From Linnemannia elongata (taxonomy: Eukaryota; Mortierellomycota; Mortierellomycetes; Mortierellales; Mortierellaceae), in assembly GCA_036320915.1 (NCBI GenBank), contig JAXBDG010000015.1:124001-188000 (forward strand): a DNA stretch of 64,000 nt, written 5' to 3'. This document shows, piece after piece, positions 45,525 through 55,282 of this stretch. The notes beneath the pieces are model-generated. The model was given only the letters and a program-made list of their open reading frames with translations. It was not told the DNA's origin and made no database searches. Each line of letters starts with the position of its first letter. Positions within the stretch are counted from its first letter, which is position 1. The position numbers and the translations under genes were made by a program.

Positions 45525-47501
45525 CTAGTGAAACACACAAACATCCAACTTCCGCCCCTTCTGTTCCCGCCGCTCCACGAACCAGCACAAAGGGTTCGGT
45601 GCCATGGACAGGTTCGTACAGAACCCAGCTTCCTCCAGCGCCGGCCAATGCCTATCCATCCACTCTACTTCATGCATCCCAACCGTTACCCTCGTCTCAA
45701 GCGCAGATAATCTCACTGATCCAACCAGTTTTGTCAACTTTTTCAATCCTCCGAGAAGGTGCAAGTACCCTGGTCGTCCCGTCTTCTCGCTTCCGAGGCT
45801 CAGCATTCCCGGGAAGGCAACCTTTCCATAGTCCCAAGATACCCTTCGCTGGCCTGTTGGATCCGATATAAGGGCTCGTAGCTTCAACTGTCGCAGTTCT
45901 GTGAGTATGCCTAGTTGTCGGTAGAAAGACTCTAAGGCTCTGAACTCCTGTGTCTCGTCTGCCGAAAGAGTGATTGGTGGTGGTCGATCGTAATAGGGAA
46001 GTTGACCGTCAGCAAGGCGAGGAAATAGCTTCTCTGGAATGACGATCGTCAGTCGAAGATCCTGAATCCTGGTACAGGCCCACGGGAATTCAATGGCGTC
46101 TTCTAGATGAAGACAGAGCAGTCGCTGATCGCTGTGCATTGGCCACGTAATCTCACACTTCTCCAGAGCCCCACACTCGACCAAAATCGTCTGGATTGAC
46201 TTGCTGTCGATGTTCCTGTAGCTATTTAGCGAGATCTCCTTTAAGGTTGTCGAGTGCCGCCGGAAAATAGATCCCGCATCGTCCAGACCTCGAATAGTAG
46301 CTGACGGGACACCCCTCCAAATTAACCTTGTGACCTGCTGAGGGGGTAGTGCTCTCAGGACCCATATCAATAGCTTCTTGAATTCTTGGTCTCCTCTGAG
46401 AAATGGCCTGTTGGCTTGTTGCAGATCACTCAATTTCGGGCACCGCTGAGCAATCTCTCTTCCAAGGCGCTGTATATCGTCAATCTTGCGGAGCCTGGGT
46501 AGCTGGAGGATAGTGAGGTTCGGGCAATGCCGGAGTATCGATATAATGTCGTTCCCCGTTAAATACTGGTCCAATCTACCAAGCTGCAACTCCCTCAACT
46601 CCTGCAATAGCTCCTGTCGCTGTGGCATCGTCGACGTCGTCAGTCCACACTCTTCGTCAGGCTTCTCCCATGACAGCTGCGTCCCCGGCTCGAATACGTT
46701 ATACTCGGCCGAAGGGGTACTAAGCTGCCAGTATCCGTTTCGCAAGTGCGACGCGAGAGTTAGCCTGCAAAGGTTCAGCGGACAGGCGAAAAAAAGGTCC
46801 AGCACGATTTTAGGCATCAACAATCTCGTTGCGGAGTCCCACAGAGCAAATGCAAGGTACAACGTCCGCAGTCGCTGTAGTCGGTATAGAGTTTTGGTCA
46901 AAAGGAGAGCATCCCTACGATCTTTGATAAGAACTGCAGTCATGGTGATATCCACAAGGCGAGGGTTGGAGTCGATGATCCAGCAGACTTGGGTGAGCGT
47001 CGCTTTGGGATCCCGGTAGCTGGGCAGATAGTATGGGCAGCTCTTATATTCATCCCTCTCCTGCTCGTTGGCACGAAGGTCCAGGTTCAGCCTCGTCAAC
47101 ATTGTCATTGGCGGTATCGGCAGCACTGTATGGATATGAGGGTCCGGCGGGGCGAGCCAAGCAGGTCGGGCCACAATAGTGGGGATAGGCGTGGCCTGTT
47201 GTTGGTCCAGGAACGCATGCACGCAATTGGTGTAGTAGACGATATCATGGCGCCCGACGTCCAATTGTCGAACATAACAAGCATTCTTGGAAAGCGCCTT
47301 TATCGACTTGGCAGAGCCAAAGAGGTTGGCCTTGTGGCTTCCAAAAGAAGCGGTGACGTGAAAATAGAGGGCCGGGGTGCAGATTGCTTCCATTCGTCGA
47401 CTTGTCCGCATCAGCCTGGAGATTCCTGCGTGGTTGAGATGCTGAACCAGATGATTGACCAGTTCTGGTACGTCGAAGAAGCGAGCTGATGCTGAGTCCA
47501 T
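45525..47501 (-). CDS. F-box protein with Leu-rich C-terminal region
   Basis: An intronless 658-aa frame starting at the ATG at 47501. Residues 7-47 form the F-box (RFFDVPELVNHLVQHLNHAG, then RLMRTSRRMEAICTPALYF), expected to bind Skp1 in an SCF-type ubiquitin ligase. The remainder is Leu-rich with irregular repeats (ILRHCPNLTILQLPRLRKI, TLKEISLNSYRNIDSKSIQT), consistent with a divergent LRR substrate-binding solenoid. The substrate is unknown. The gene is a tandem, same-strand paralogue of the stop-containing copy at 42541-44622; collinear blocks include WLAPPDPH, CPY(Y/F)LP, DPKATLT, SIQTILVECGALE and GRPGYLHLLGGL. A third copy survives as a relic near 50.4 kb. Such families expand and decay quickly in fungi, which fits this locus. 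Confidence 0.85.
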   Translation of the reverse strand: MDSASARFFDVPELVNHLVQHLNHAGISRLMRTSRRMEAICTPALYFHVTASFGSHKANLFGSAKSIKALSKNACYVRQLDVGRHDIVYYTNCVHAFLDQQQATPIPTIVARPAWLAPPDPHIHTVLPIPPMTMLTRLNLDLRANEQERDEYKSCPYYLPSYRDPKATLTQVCWIIDSNPRLVDITMTAVLIKDRRDALLLTKTLYRLQRLRTLYLAFALWDSATRLLMPKIVLDLFFACPLNLCRLTLASHLRNGYWQLSTPSAEYNVFEPGTQLSWEKPDEECGLTTSTMPQRQELLQELRELQLGRLDQYLTGNDIISILRHCPNLTILQLPRLRKIDDIQRLGREIAQRCPKLSDLQQANRPFLRGDQEFKKLLIWVLRALPPQQVTRLIWRGVPSATIRGLDDAGSIFRRHSTTLKEISLNSYRNIDSKSIQTILVECGALEKCEITWPMHSDQRLLCLHLEDAIEFPWACTRIQDLRLTIVIPEKLFPRLADGQLPYYDRPPPITLSADETQEFRALESFYRQLGILTELRQLKLRALISDPTGQRRVSWDYGKVAFPGMLSLGSEKTGRPGYLHLLGGLKKLTKLVGSVRLSALETRVTVGMHEVEWMDRHWPALEEAGFCTNLSMAPNPLCWFVERREQKGRKLDVCVFH

Positions 47502-47933
47502 GCGTAGGTGTTGTGGTTGAGGAAGTCGAGCGGTTGTTGTTGATGGTGTTGGAAAATAAAGAAATAGGCAGAGAGAGCAGCGTGTGAGTCCAAGCCAGAG
47601 AGTACCCCTTCCCTTGTACTTGCTCCTTTCAAAAGAAGTAGGCCCAAGCGCGCTTTATGATGTGTAGATTGGAAGGTCACACCAATATGTTCACCCCTCC
47701 CTTTACAACCCCCACTTGTGGCCAGGTTCTTCCTTTTCCCCTTCCTTCCTTCCCTTCTTCCGTCTCCCATCTTCATCCATCCCTTCTCCCTTGCCATCCC
47801 TCATTACTACATTCGCTCCTTTTCATCAGCAGCAGCAGCAGCAGCAGCAGCAGCATCGTCTTTCATCACAACATACCCCTCACACCGCCTCTTTCCTTTC
47901 GCCACCCGTTATACAAACTCAGAAGCACACATA
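47502..47933. promoter_or_regulatory. Divergent promoter between F-box gene (-) and Sel1 gene (+)
   Basis: A 432-bp spacer, pyrimidine-rich from 47690 to 47930, with a (CAG)9 tract in the probable 5' leader of the Sel1 gene. Confidence 0.5.
47827..47853 (+). repeat. (CAG)9 trinucleotide repeat
   Basis: Nine perfect CAG units about 80 bp upstream of the Sel1-repeat start codon, outside the coding region. Confidence 0.95.
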
Positions 47934-49895
47934 ATGTTACTAGATGATAGTCCTCAGGAGCATGTCCAAGCGATTCGCTCCGTCAATAAGAGCATCCGAC
48001 CCAACGCCATTACCCCCGCCACACCTGACGAGATATACTATGTCGACACTCGCCCTGACCCCGAGACGCAGAAGGAAATTGTTCTCTGGGATGATATACT
48101 CCAGGCGTTTGATAACGCAGTTCAAGTTCGACACGGAGCGAGAGTGGTGCCATTTTTAAAGAGAAAAGACTTGACGATGTATGTATACAATGAGAGCCTT
48201 TTCTTAGTGCATATGATGCTTTAATGTGTATCCAGGAGTAAAAAAAGTAAATACTCACGTTTTCTTCTTGGCAATAAACCTAGTCTTCATCCTCGCAGGA
48301 TTGCCGCGATGCCGGACATAGTCCTGGACGTGATTGTGGATACTCCAGCGACAGACACAGGGATCTCTACTCTCCAAGTTCAACAATTGGACTCACTCCC
48401 AGTTCTACCGCCAACATATGAGAGTACATTGAAGGCTGGCATTGCCTCCTCCTCGATCGTTCCCACTACTTCAAGCGCTTCGTTCACTTTCGATACTTCT
48501 CCTGCTGCGAGATCCACTGCCCGAAGCAATTTAGCTAACAGCCTTGACGAGACACAGATGGCCAATCTCTCTCTAGTTAACAGACCGCCTGCGTCCCCGC
48601 CGACTCGACCACCAACCGCCGAGGATCTCCCAGTCTCTCCCCATTCAGACAGTGGCAACGAAACTCCGCCGCGAGGACCACAGATGACAACGACCAATGC
48701 ACCCATGGAGATGCAATGGGCACGAGCGATCATCAGTGCTAGTCAAGGAGACAAGGACGCCCAGGTCGCGCTTGGTGACATGTACAGGGACGGCAAGGGG
48801 GTTGCTCAAGACTACCAGGCTGCCATGGACTGGTACCTTAAGGCCGCCGAGCAGGAAGATGCAGCTGGTCAGAACAGAGTAGGCCGTCTCTATAAGGATG
48901 GATTCGGCGTTCCGCAGTGCTACTCAACAGCCATGGATTGGTACCTCAAAGCCGCCAACCAAGGATATGCCCCCTCTCAACACAACATCGCCATCCTCTA
49001 CGCTCTTGGTCTAGGTGTTCCCTTAGACTACACCAAAGCAATGGACTGGTACCTCAAGGCCGCAAATCAAGGGACTGCCAGTTCTCAATACAACATCGGC
49101 ATCTTATACAGTCATGGTCAAGGAGTGCCTCTGGACTACAAACAAGCGATGGAGTGGTATCAAAAGGCGGCCAACCAAGGACACGCTTCAGCTCAAAACA
49201 GGATCGGCGCTCTCTATGACCGTGGTCATGGCGTAACTCAGGACTACGCAATGGCGATGGAGTGGTTCCTCAAGGCCGCCAATCAAGGACACACCAACTC
49301 ACAACACAACGTCGGCGCCTTATACAATGATGGTCTAGGTGTGCCTCAGGACAACAAACAAGCGATGGACTGGTTCCTCAAAGCCGCCCAGCAAGGACAT
49401 GCCACATCTCAATTCAGGATTGGGTGTCTCTACATCAACGGCGAAAGTGTTCCCCGAGACTACACACAGGCGATGGACTGGTTCCTCCAGGCTGCCAATC
49501 AAGGACACGCTCTCTCTCAATACAACATCGGATATTTCTATGAACATGGTCATGGCGTACCCCAGGATTATGCACAGGCGATGGACTGGTATCTAAAGGC
49601 TGCCAACCAAGGAGATGCTTCTGCTCAAAATACGATCGGTCTTCTTTACAATTACGGTCGAGGTGTTCCCCAGGACTTTGCACAAGCGATGTACTGGTTT
49701 ATTAAGTCCGCCCGGCAAGAAGATGACGCTGCTCAGTTCAACATCGGCCTGCTTTATACCAACGGTCAAGGTGTTCGCCAGGATCATACAAAGGCTAGGG
49801 AGTACTTCTCTAAGGCTGCCGCCCAAGGAAATCATGAGGCCAAGAGAGCATTGGCAGCCTCGAAAATAAGTGCGTTGCTGCGACCTAGAAAATAA
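47934..49895 (+). CDS. Sel1-repeat (SLR) protein with PPxY motif
   Basis: Exons 47934-48178 and 48299-49895 join in frame to 613 aa. The N-terminal 120 residues are a compact unidentified region (TPDEIYYVDTRPDPETQKEI, IAAMPDIVLDVIVD). A PPTY motif (SLPVLPPTYES) at about 116-122 is a class I WW-domain ligand; a Ser/Thr/Pro linker follows. From about residue 225 there are ten full Sel1-like repeats of 36 residues plus a partial one, with the consensus GxAxSQxNIGxLYxxGxGVP and DYxQAMDWYLKAANQ. Sel1 repeats form TPR-like alpha-solenoids that scaffold complexes; in fungi they occur in Chs4/Skt5-type chitin-synthase activators, ERAD factors and many orphan proteins. Which of these applies here is not decidable. 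No signal peptide or TM segment was seen. Repeat units are very similar at DNA level, suggesting recent internal duplication. Confidence 0.88.
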
Positions 49896-50339
49896 AGATG
49901 TTAAGTGAAAAATCCATGACGATTCATGAAATTCATGTGCGAGAGATGAAAAATGAGTCAACAGCTTTATCACTCATTAGTGATCGTTCTGACGTGGACT
50001 TATCACCCGTACTTTTTTTTTTCCTTTTGTTTTCATCAACAGGCAGCGATCGTGCACCAAAAGGGTACTTTGTATGATCATCTTTCTCTACGTCCACTCC
50101 AAAAGCTCATCCACATCTATTTCTTCCTCCTCCCTTCAACATCCACCAAACCTTACACTTGTTGACAGGGTTCATGGGTGCTTCAAACCTTTTACACTTG
50201 AGCGTCCTTGCAAAATCAGGCGAGTTCTGAGCAGCACTATTGATACACCGTCATTCGCGGTGCAAGTATAAGGGCGTGGTAAGGCGAATCACAGAGGTCG
50301 TTATTGATCCAGTGGCCTTCCTGCCATCGTTGTCATCGT
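49896..50339. other. 3' flank of the Sel1 gene
   Basis: No coding signal. It is pyrimidine-rich around 50000-50160. Confidence 0.5.
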
Positions 50340-50505
50340 GGGAGCGGAGTTCAAGTCGGTGGTGGTCCGGGCGTAGTACTCCTGGCCCATATAAACAAAG
50401 ACACAATTCGACTTGATAGACAACCTCAATTGCCTGGAGGGTGAGTTGCCGAACGTGGTGGATGTTTTTGTGGGGGAGGGATATCATGTGCTCGCAAAAG
50501 ACCAT
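50340..50505 (-). pseudogene. F-box gene relic (third copy)
   Basis: A minus-strand frame reads HKNIHHVRQLTLQAIEVVYQ, matching the segment that follows the F-box in the two intact-length genes (SKNACYVRQLDVGRHDIVYY and GRNAGHVRQLDLEPLEATYY). Flanking homology ends within about 30 residues on each side. No F-box, start or Leu-rich body remains. It is a truncated remnant on the same strand as its relatives. Confidence 0.6.
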
Positions 50506-50816
50506 TCGCCCCTCTTTTCGTAGGGTGAAGAAAACGACTTGACGCGTTTCATTGCTTGTCCTTGCTCGTGACTTGTGTGAGAAACAGGGTTATGCTGGAA
50601 GGAAGAGGGGTTTTGAAGCAGACAAAACATGTCCAAGAGAGAGAAAGAAAGGAGGAGGCTGGCCTGGATGTTGCCATTGTTTTTTATTTGACAAGGTGAA
50701 ACGACCATGGTTGGTGGTTGCCACGCTAAAAAAAGATATTGTTGCTTGTTGCTACGCTCACGATGTGAGGCAACTCTTATTTCTGTATGTACATGTTTCC
50801 TTTCCCTCTTCATGTT

Positions 50817-51704
50817 CTAATCATCCTTGGGGAAGCGCGCGAAAAGGTCCCTCAGCTTGTCAATCGGGGCCGTCAACAATCCCACAACAGTCTCGAACGG
50901 GGGCTGGTTGGGCGCAGAGGGGTGAGAACGAGTCGGGACAAACTTCTTTGTGCGCTGGAAACTCTTTGCAAGAGCAGCGGAATCCTCGGGGGAAAGGGCC
51001 TGTTCAAGCTGGACGAGGTCTTTCTCTTCTTCTTCCTTCATGTGCTTAGACAGGTCTGTCCAAATGGTGCGGAGGAGGGGCTCGAAGGATCGGTCCCTCG
51101 CATTCAAGCTTTGGAACTTGTACAGTTGCTCCTTGACCTGTGTTGTGTGTATGTTGTTAAGCGAAGGAAAAGGGGAGGTCGTTGGATAATAATATTTTGG
51201 TGTGGTCAGAATTAATCCAAAAACACTCTCACGCGAGTCGTGAGAATACGTTCACATCATGACGAAGAGACAGCCAGTAAACAAAAACATCCAAGGAGCA
51301 AAAGCAAGCATAATTACCTCTTGGTGCTCCTTGAGATCTTTATCAACCATAGCATCCCCATCCTTAAGAACCTCTCTCATACGAGGGTACATGACCAACT
51401 CCTCCCCAACACTGTGACGGGCAAGTTCCCAGACAAACTGGTTAGCCCAGCGAGTTTTTTCGTCATCGTCATGGGCATCGAGGATCTTTTGGTAGTACTC
51501 CTCAAGCTCCCTGTGGTCATTAATGACCGGCTCTGAGATGCCCTTGTGAGTAGCGGTAGCAAGGTGCGACATGGAGGCGATAGGGGTGGTGGTGAAAAGG
51601 TGGTGGTGGTTGTGGTAGGCTGAGAGTATGGTAGTACGAGGGAGTAAATGAGTGAAGCGAGCGTTAGCGACTGGCTTGAAGTGGTGGATACGAGACGAAA
51701 GCAT
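50817..51704 (-). CDS. Hemerythrin-like (HHE cation-binding) protein
   Basis: Exons 51704-51318 and 51137-50817 join in frame to 235 aa. The four-helix pattern of hemerythrin-like proteins is visible: VINDHRELEEYY, ARHSVGEELVMYP, DLKEHQEV, and after the splice LSKHMKEEEEKDL. These supply the His/Glu ligands of a non-heme di-iron site. About 45 N-terminal residues are rich in His/Arg/Thr and poor in acidic residues before an internal Met at about 45 (ASMSHLATATHKG), so a mitochondrial presequence, or a start at the internal Met, is possible. Family members bind oxygen or metals or act in redox defence; the role here is unassigned. The locus is flanked by a long gene-poor stretch. Confidence 0.85.
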
Positions 51705-53416
51705 GACCTACCTAAGAGTCGAAGAAATAGAATGTAAGATTGAAGTGGGAGAAAAGTGTGCTGTGTGTGTTGTGTGTGTTGTGTGTGTTGTGAGTGTTTT
51801 TGTGGAAGTGTGGGTGAATGGAGATGAAAGAGGAAAAAAAAAAAAATGTGGGAATGAAAAAAATCAACCTTTTAATGAGGGAGGAGGATCGCCTAATTTT
51901 GAAGGGCGTGTGCTGTAGAGCGATTCTCGGAGGAGATTTCCAAGCTCCGTCATAGCCGCGTATGCGCAATAGGGGGTTACATGGGTGGGATGTGGGAGTT
52001 GATGTAACGTTTCGTAACGCCCTTGTAACGCCTCGGTCACCGTCGATTGAAGATGGGCGCCTTTGAAAAATTATCTCTTTTCGCGGATGTCTGTTTTCCG
52101 AGTCTAACGTGAAAAAAGCCGAGGCTATTTCAGTTGCATATTGCATCCCACCGAATCTACGTGAGAGGGCCACAAAAAAAGCACTAGCCTGATATGGATA
52201 GCGAGAAAATCATTTTTCATGAGCAAAAAGATTGATCATCAAGCACTTTTGATTGGGTCCGTAGTGGAGACCCGGCAAGCGCTTGAGCGAACTTGCATTT
52301 TTTTCTTTTCTAGTTTTTGCGATCCGTTCAATGCCGGACTCTTTTATATGCCCTTTTTCTCTTGTTTTTCTCCCTTACGTCCATCGTACGTGATATTAAA
52401 AAGGGTTAGCATGTTTTGAAATCGATCCTCATCAATGCGCCGCCTCCCGATTGATGTTTCTCTCTACTTTTCCTGCATAGGCAAGTCAAACACAACCGTG
52501 TAGTGGTACTTTGATAGTAATCGTGTAACCCAAGTTATTACTATTCTACAAGATGCTACCGTATAGCTGCTAACGATACCTCTCTTTCTCTCCTTCTCTT
52601 ACTCTTTTCTTGAGCACTAACACATCCATCCAACTATCCATGGAAAAGTAAGAGAATTGAGACACCAATGAGTTGGCCGCTCCCTCCCCTCATCGCCTAG
52701 AAAGACCCCTACCATGGCACCATAAAAGTAGCGAGACTGCTCATCTTTCAGCATATAACATATCTAGAGCTGGAGAATGTAAACTATTTTCAAAATTTGG
52801 AAGTGGAAATGAACCTCTGATTCACGTTTGGGGCTCCATGGGGCAAAATGCGTCCAACGGGGGAAAAAATGATACGGCAAAATGGGCCTTTAATGTGATC
52901 TTTCTAAAATTGCACGGCATAGATAGTGACAGTTGAGCTACGAGGCATGGATCATGTTTATCGACCTACAAGGTGGTGAGGATGGTTTTTTTTTCTCATT
53001 TCTTTTGACCCACCGTGACCATGTTACTTATGCGGGTGGAGGGCGCCCTTTCTTTCAAAGGGAATGATATTTTCATCGCCACGGCTCTCTAGGCACAGAC
53101 CAGGCACATCACCCCTCCCCGCCCCCACCCCCCTCAAAAAAAAAAAGAGAGCATCACTCAACAGTTGCGGAGCTACATGTCTTATCCTTCCCCCTTCCCG
53201 ATTAATACACATCAATAAAGGTGATAATAGTCTGTTCTTTGTATTATTATGTGTTGGTTGTTAGATTACTGTATGTAGATCATAATCTTGAAGAGAAAAG
53301 GGCGAGGTAAGCGCTGGGACAAGACAATGGTAAAGGCAAAGGCAAAGGCGAGGCAGGGACGAGGGAAAAAAAGGCCGAAACAGACAGGACTTTTCGACGT
53401 TTCTCCCTGCTGGGGT
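51705..53416. other. Gene-poor region, nothing recognised
   Basis: Contains a GTGTGTGTT 9-bp tandem repeat near 51762-51792, poly-A runs and AT-rich DNA. Frames are short and show no domain signal. Confidence 0.55.
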
Positions 53417-53776
53417 CTATCCGAAAAACGACCCGGAGAACAACGTAACGGCCAACATGGCAACCAACAAGATGCCCGACTTGGAAGCGGTTGGTGCACC
53501 AACAGCTCCACTCAGAAACAACCTCCTCTCGGGATACGTCCTGTTACAGACATTGATATAATCCCAAGTCACATCGGTCGGGACGATGTTATTCTTGAAC
53601 TGGCAGAGAGCGCAGTCGTGCATGCTGGAGAGAAGGGATTGTTTACAGAGACAGGTGTCGCGGACGGGGTCGTTGCCGGGGATGGGGACGGTCGTGAAAA
53701 CGTCGACGTGGTTGACGTTTTGGCAACCTGTGTTTACGGTTCCGAGGAACGAGGTGCACTCCCAAATGCAGGCCAT
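53417..53776 (-). CDS. Small Cys-rich protein with GPI-like C-terminal tail
   Basis: A 119-aa frame with nine cysteines in the first 80 residues (ACIWEC, TGCQN, DTCLCKQ, HDCALCQ, VNVCNR-type spacing). It ends in a small-residue spacer and a hydrophobic tail (GILLVAMLAVTLFSGSFF), as in GPI-anchored fungal surface proteins. No signal peptide follows the ATG at 53776, which is odd for this design. A TATA-like TATATAAAG on the minus strand near 54040 implies a leader of about 200 nt, which could hide an upstream exon encoding the signal, though I could not identify one. The family is not recognised. The alternative is a soluble or tail-anchored protein without secretion. Confidence 0.55.
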   Translation of the reverse strand: MACIWECTSFLGTVNTGCQNVNHVDVFTTVPIPGNDPVRDTCLCKQSLLSSMHDCALCQFKNNIVPTDVTWDYINVCNRTYPERRLFLSGAVGAPTASKSGILLVAMLAVTLFSGSFFG

Positions 53777-55282
53777 GATTTGTTGATGTGGTGGTGGTGG
53801 GTGATGTTATGAGGGTTAAGAAGGGTCACAGGAGGTTGCTGTTGAGAGTAGAGTGAGTAAGGGCAGCAGAGGAAGACGGTTGGAGAGGTATGTGTATTTG
53901 TAGCTTTCAGATGCTGCTGTCAGTTGAGAGTGAGAATGTTGTTGTTGCTGTTGTTTTTTTTCGTTGTGAGTGTTGATGAAGATAATGAAAGAAAAACAAA
54001 ACAGAAAAGTGCGCACCCCCCTCTTTCCTTTATATACATACTCCTCGACCACCCTCGGTCATAATGCAAAAGGTAAAAAAGAAGCGCAATTGCACACTCG
54101 CCACCTGACAAAAGTCCATTGTTTTTCTTTGATTCTCTCTCTTCAAAAATGGATTCGCCAAGTTCGCGTGATTAACCTACTTAACCCCCCTATTATTACA
54201 TACTCACATACAAACAAAACAAACGAAACGACAACATTTTTTGAGGGCTCGAAGGGCTGGGCGAAAATGATTGAGAAGCCCTGATGTGAGAAAAGGGGGG
54301 GTGTACACTGCGGTAGGCTGATCAGCTTTTAGACCCGAAATCTTTTAGCGTAAAAGTCAATGTGCCTGAACTAAAGATCGAGCCAACGCTGCCCCTCCCC
54401 TTCCCAAGAATAAACAAAGACAAAAACAGACAGCCCGCTTCCCCTCTCCATTCATCATTGTCTCTCTCATGGCTGTAGAAAGACTCAAAACAACAAACGA
54501 GACCAATCATGGAAGCAACTCAAGAATGACAAGTACAAAGCCAAAAAACGATGACGCCCCCCTTTTTTTTCTCCGCTCCTTCCCTCATCTGTTCAGAGCA
54601 GCGCCTGTTTCTGTGGCTGGTCTGGTTTCTTCTTTCTTTCTCTTGTTTCCGTCCTCCATTGGCAGGATGCATAGAACCAAGAGTTCAGCCCCGGCATCGC
54701 CCAATTTCGCTTTTTCCCAGATCGTCTTTCTTTTTTGCCAAGGCCATGACTTAATTTTGGCTATTGCAGCAGGCTGTTCTTCTTTTCCGAGATTCGAACG
54801 ATACGAAAAGAACAAAAAAAAGAGAGAGCACACACTAGTAATGCAAATACCATAAGTGGACAACTCAAAGTAAAACAAAGAGGGCCGAAAAATAGTACAC
54901 CAGCGAGTATGGCCCTCACGAAAACAAAGCAAACTATTACGCCACAAAACCGGGCTGTGCGGCTGGCATGCCACCCCCCAAACTCCTCAAACTAGCTCCT
55001 ACTTCATCCTATGTCCTATGATGGTTTTTCTCATTGGTGTGCTTTTAATAGAAAAAAATGTGGGATAGTAGTATGGTTGTGAAAAATGCGAAAAAAAAAT
55101 GTAATGCTGTCTGTGTGGTAAAACGGGATCTCCTCTCTCCCTCTCCATCAATCTCTCATCTCTATCGTCCATCGCTCCTCTGCTTGGCCATCGGCTCTCC
55201 GTTCAGGCTGTTCTACAGCATATTCGCCGTTTTGATCCAAACCTAACAACTCCGAACTAGACTTCTCTATACCAGCCTGTAT
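53777..55282. other. Intergenic DNA, no supported gene
   Basis: The left 280 bp are the promoter of the Cys-rich gene (TATATAAAG on the minus strand near 54035-54045). From 54060 to 55282 only short low-complexity frames occur. Confidence 0.5.

Noticed and set aside
54780..54810. Possible tRNA T-arm (TTCGAAT word) on the minus strand
   Set aside because: The flanking five-base arms do not pair, and no acceptor or D-arm could be built.
54469..54974. Frames of 128-129 codons on both strands
   Set aside because: Low-complexity Phe/Ser/Lys mix, no start context, no domain, and mutually overlapping.
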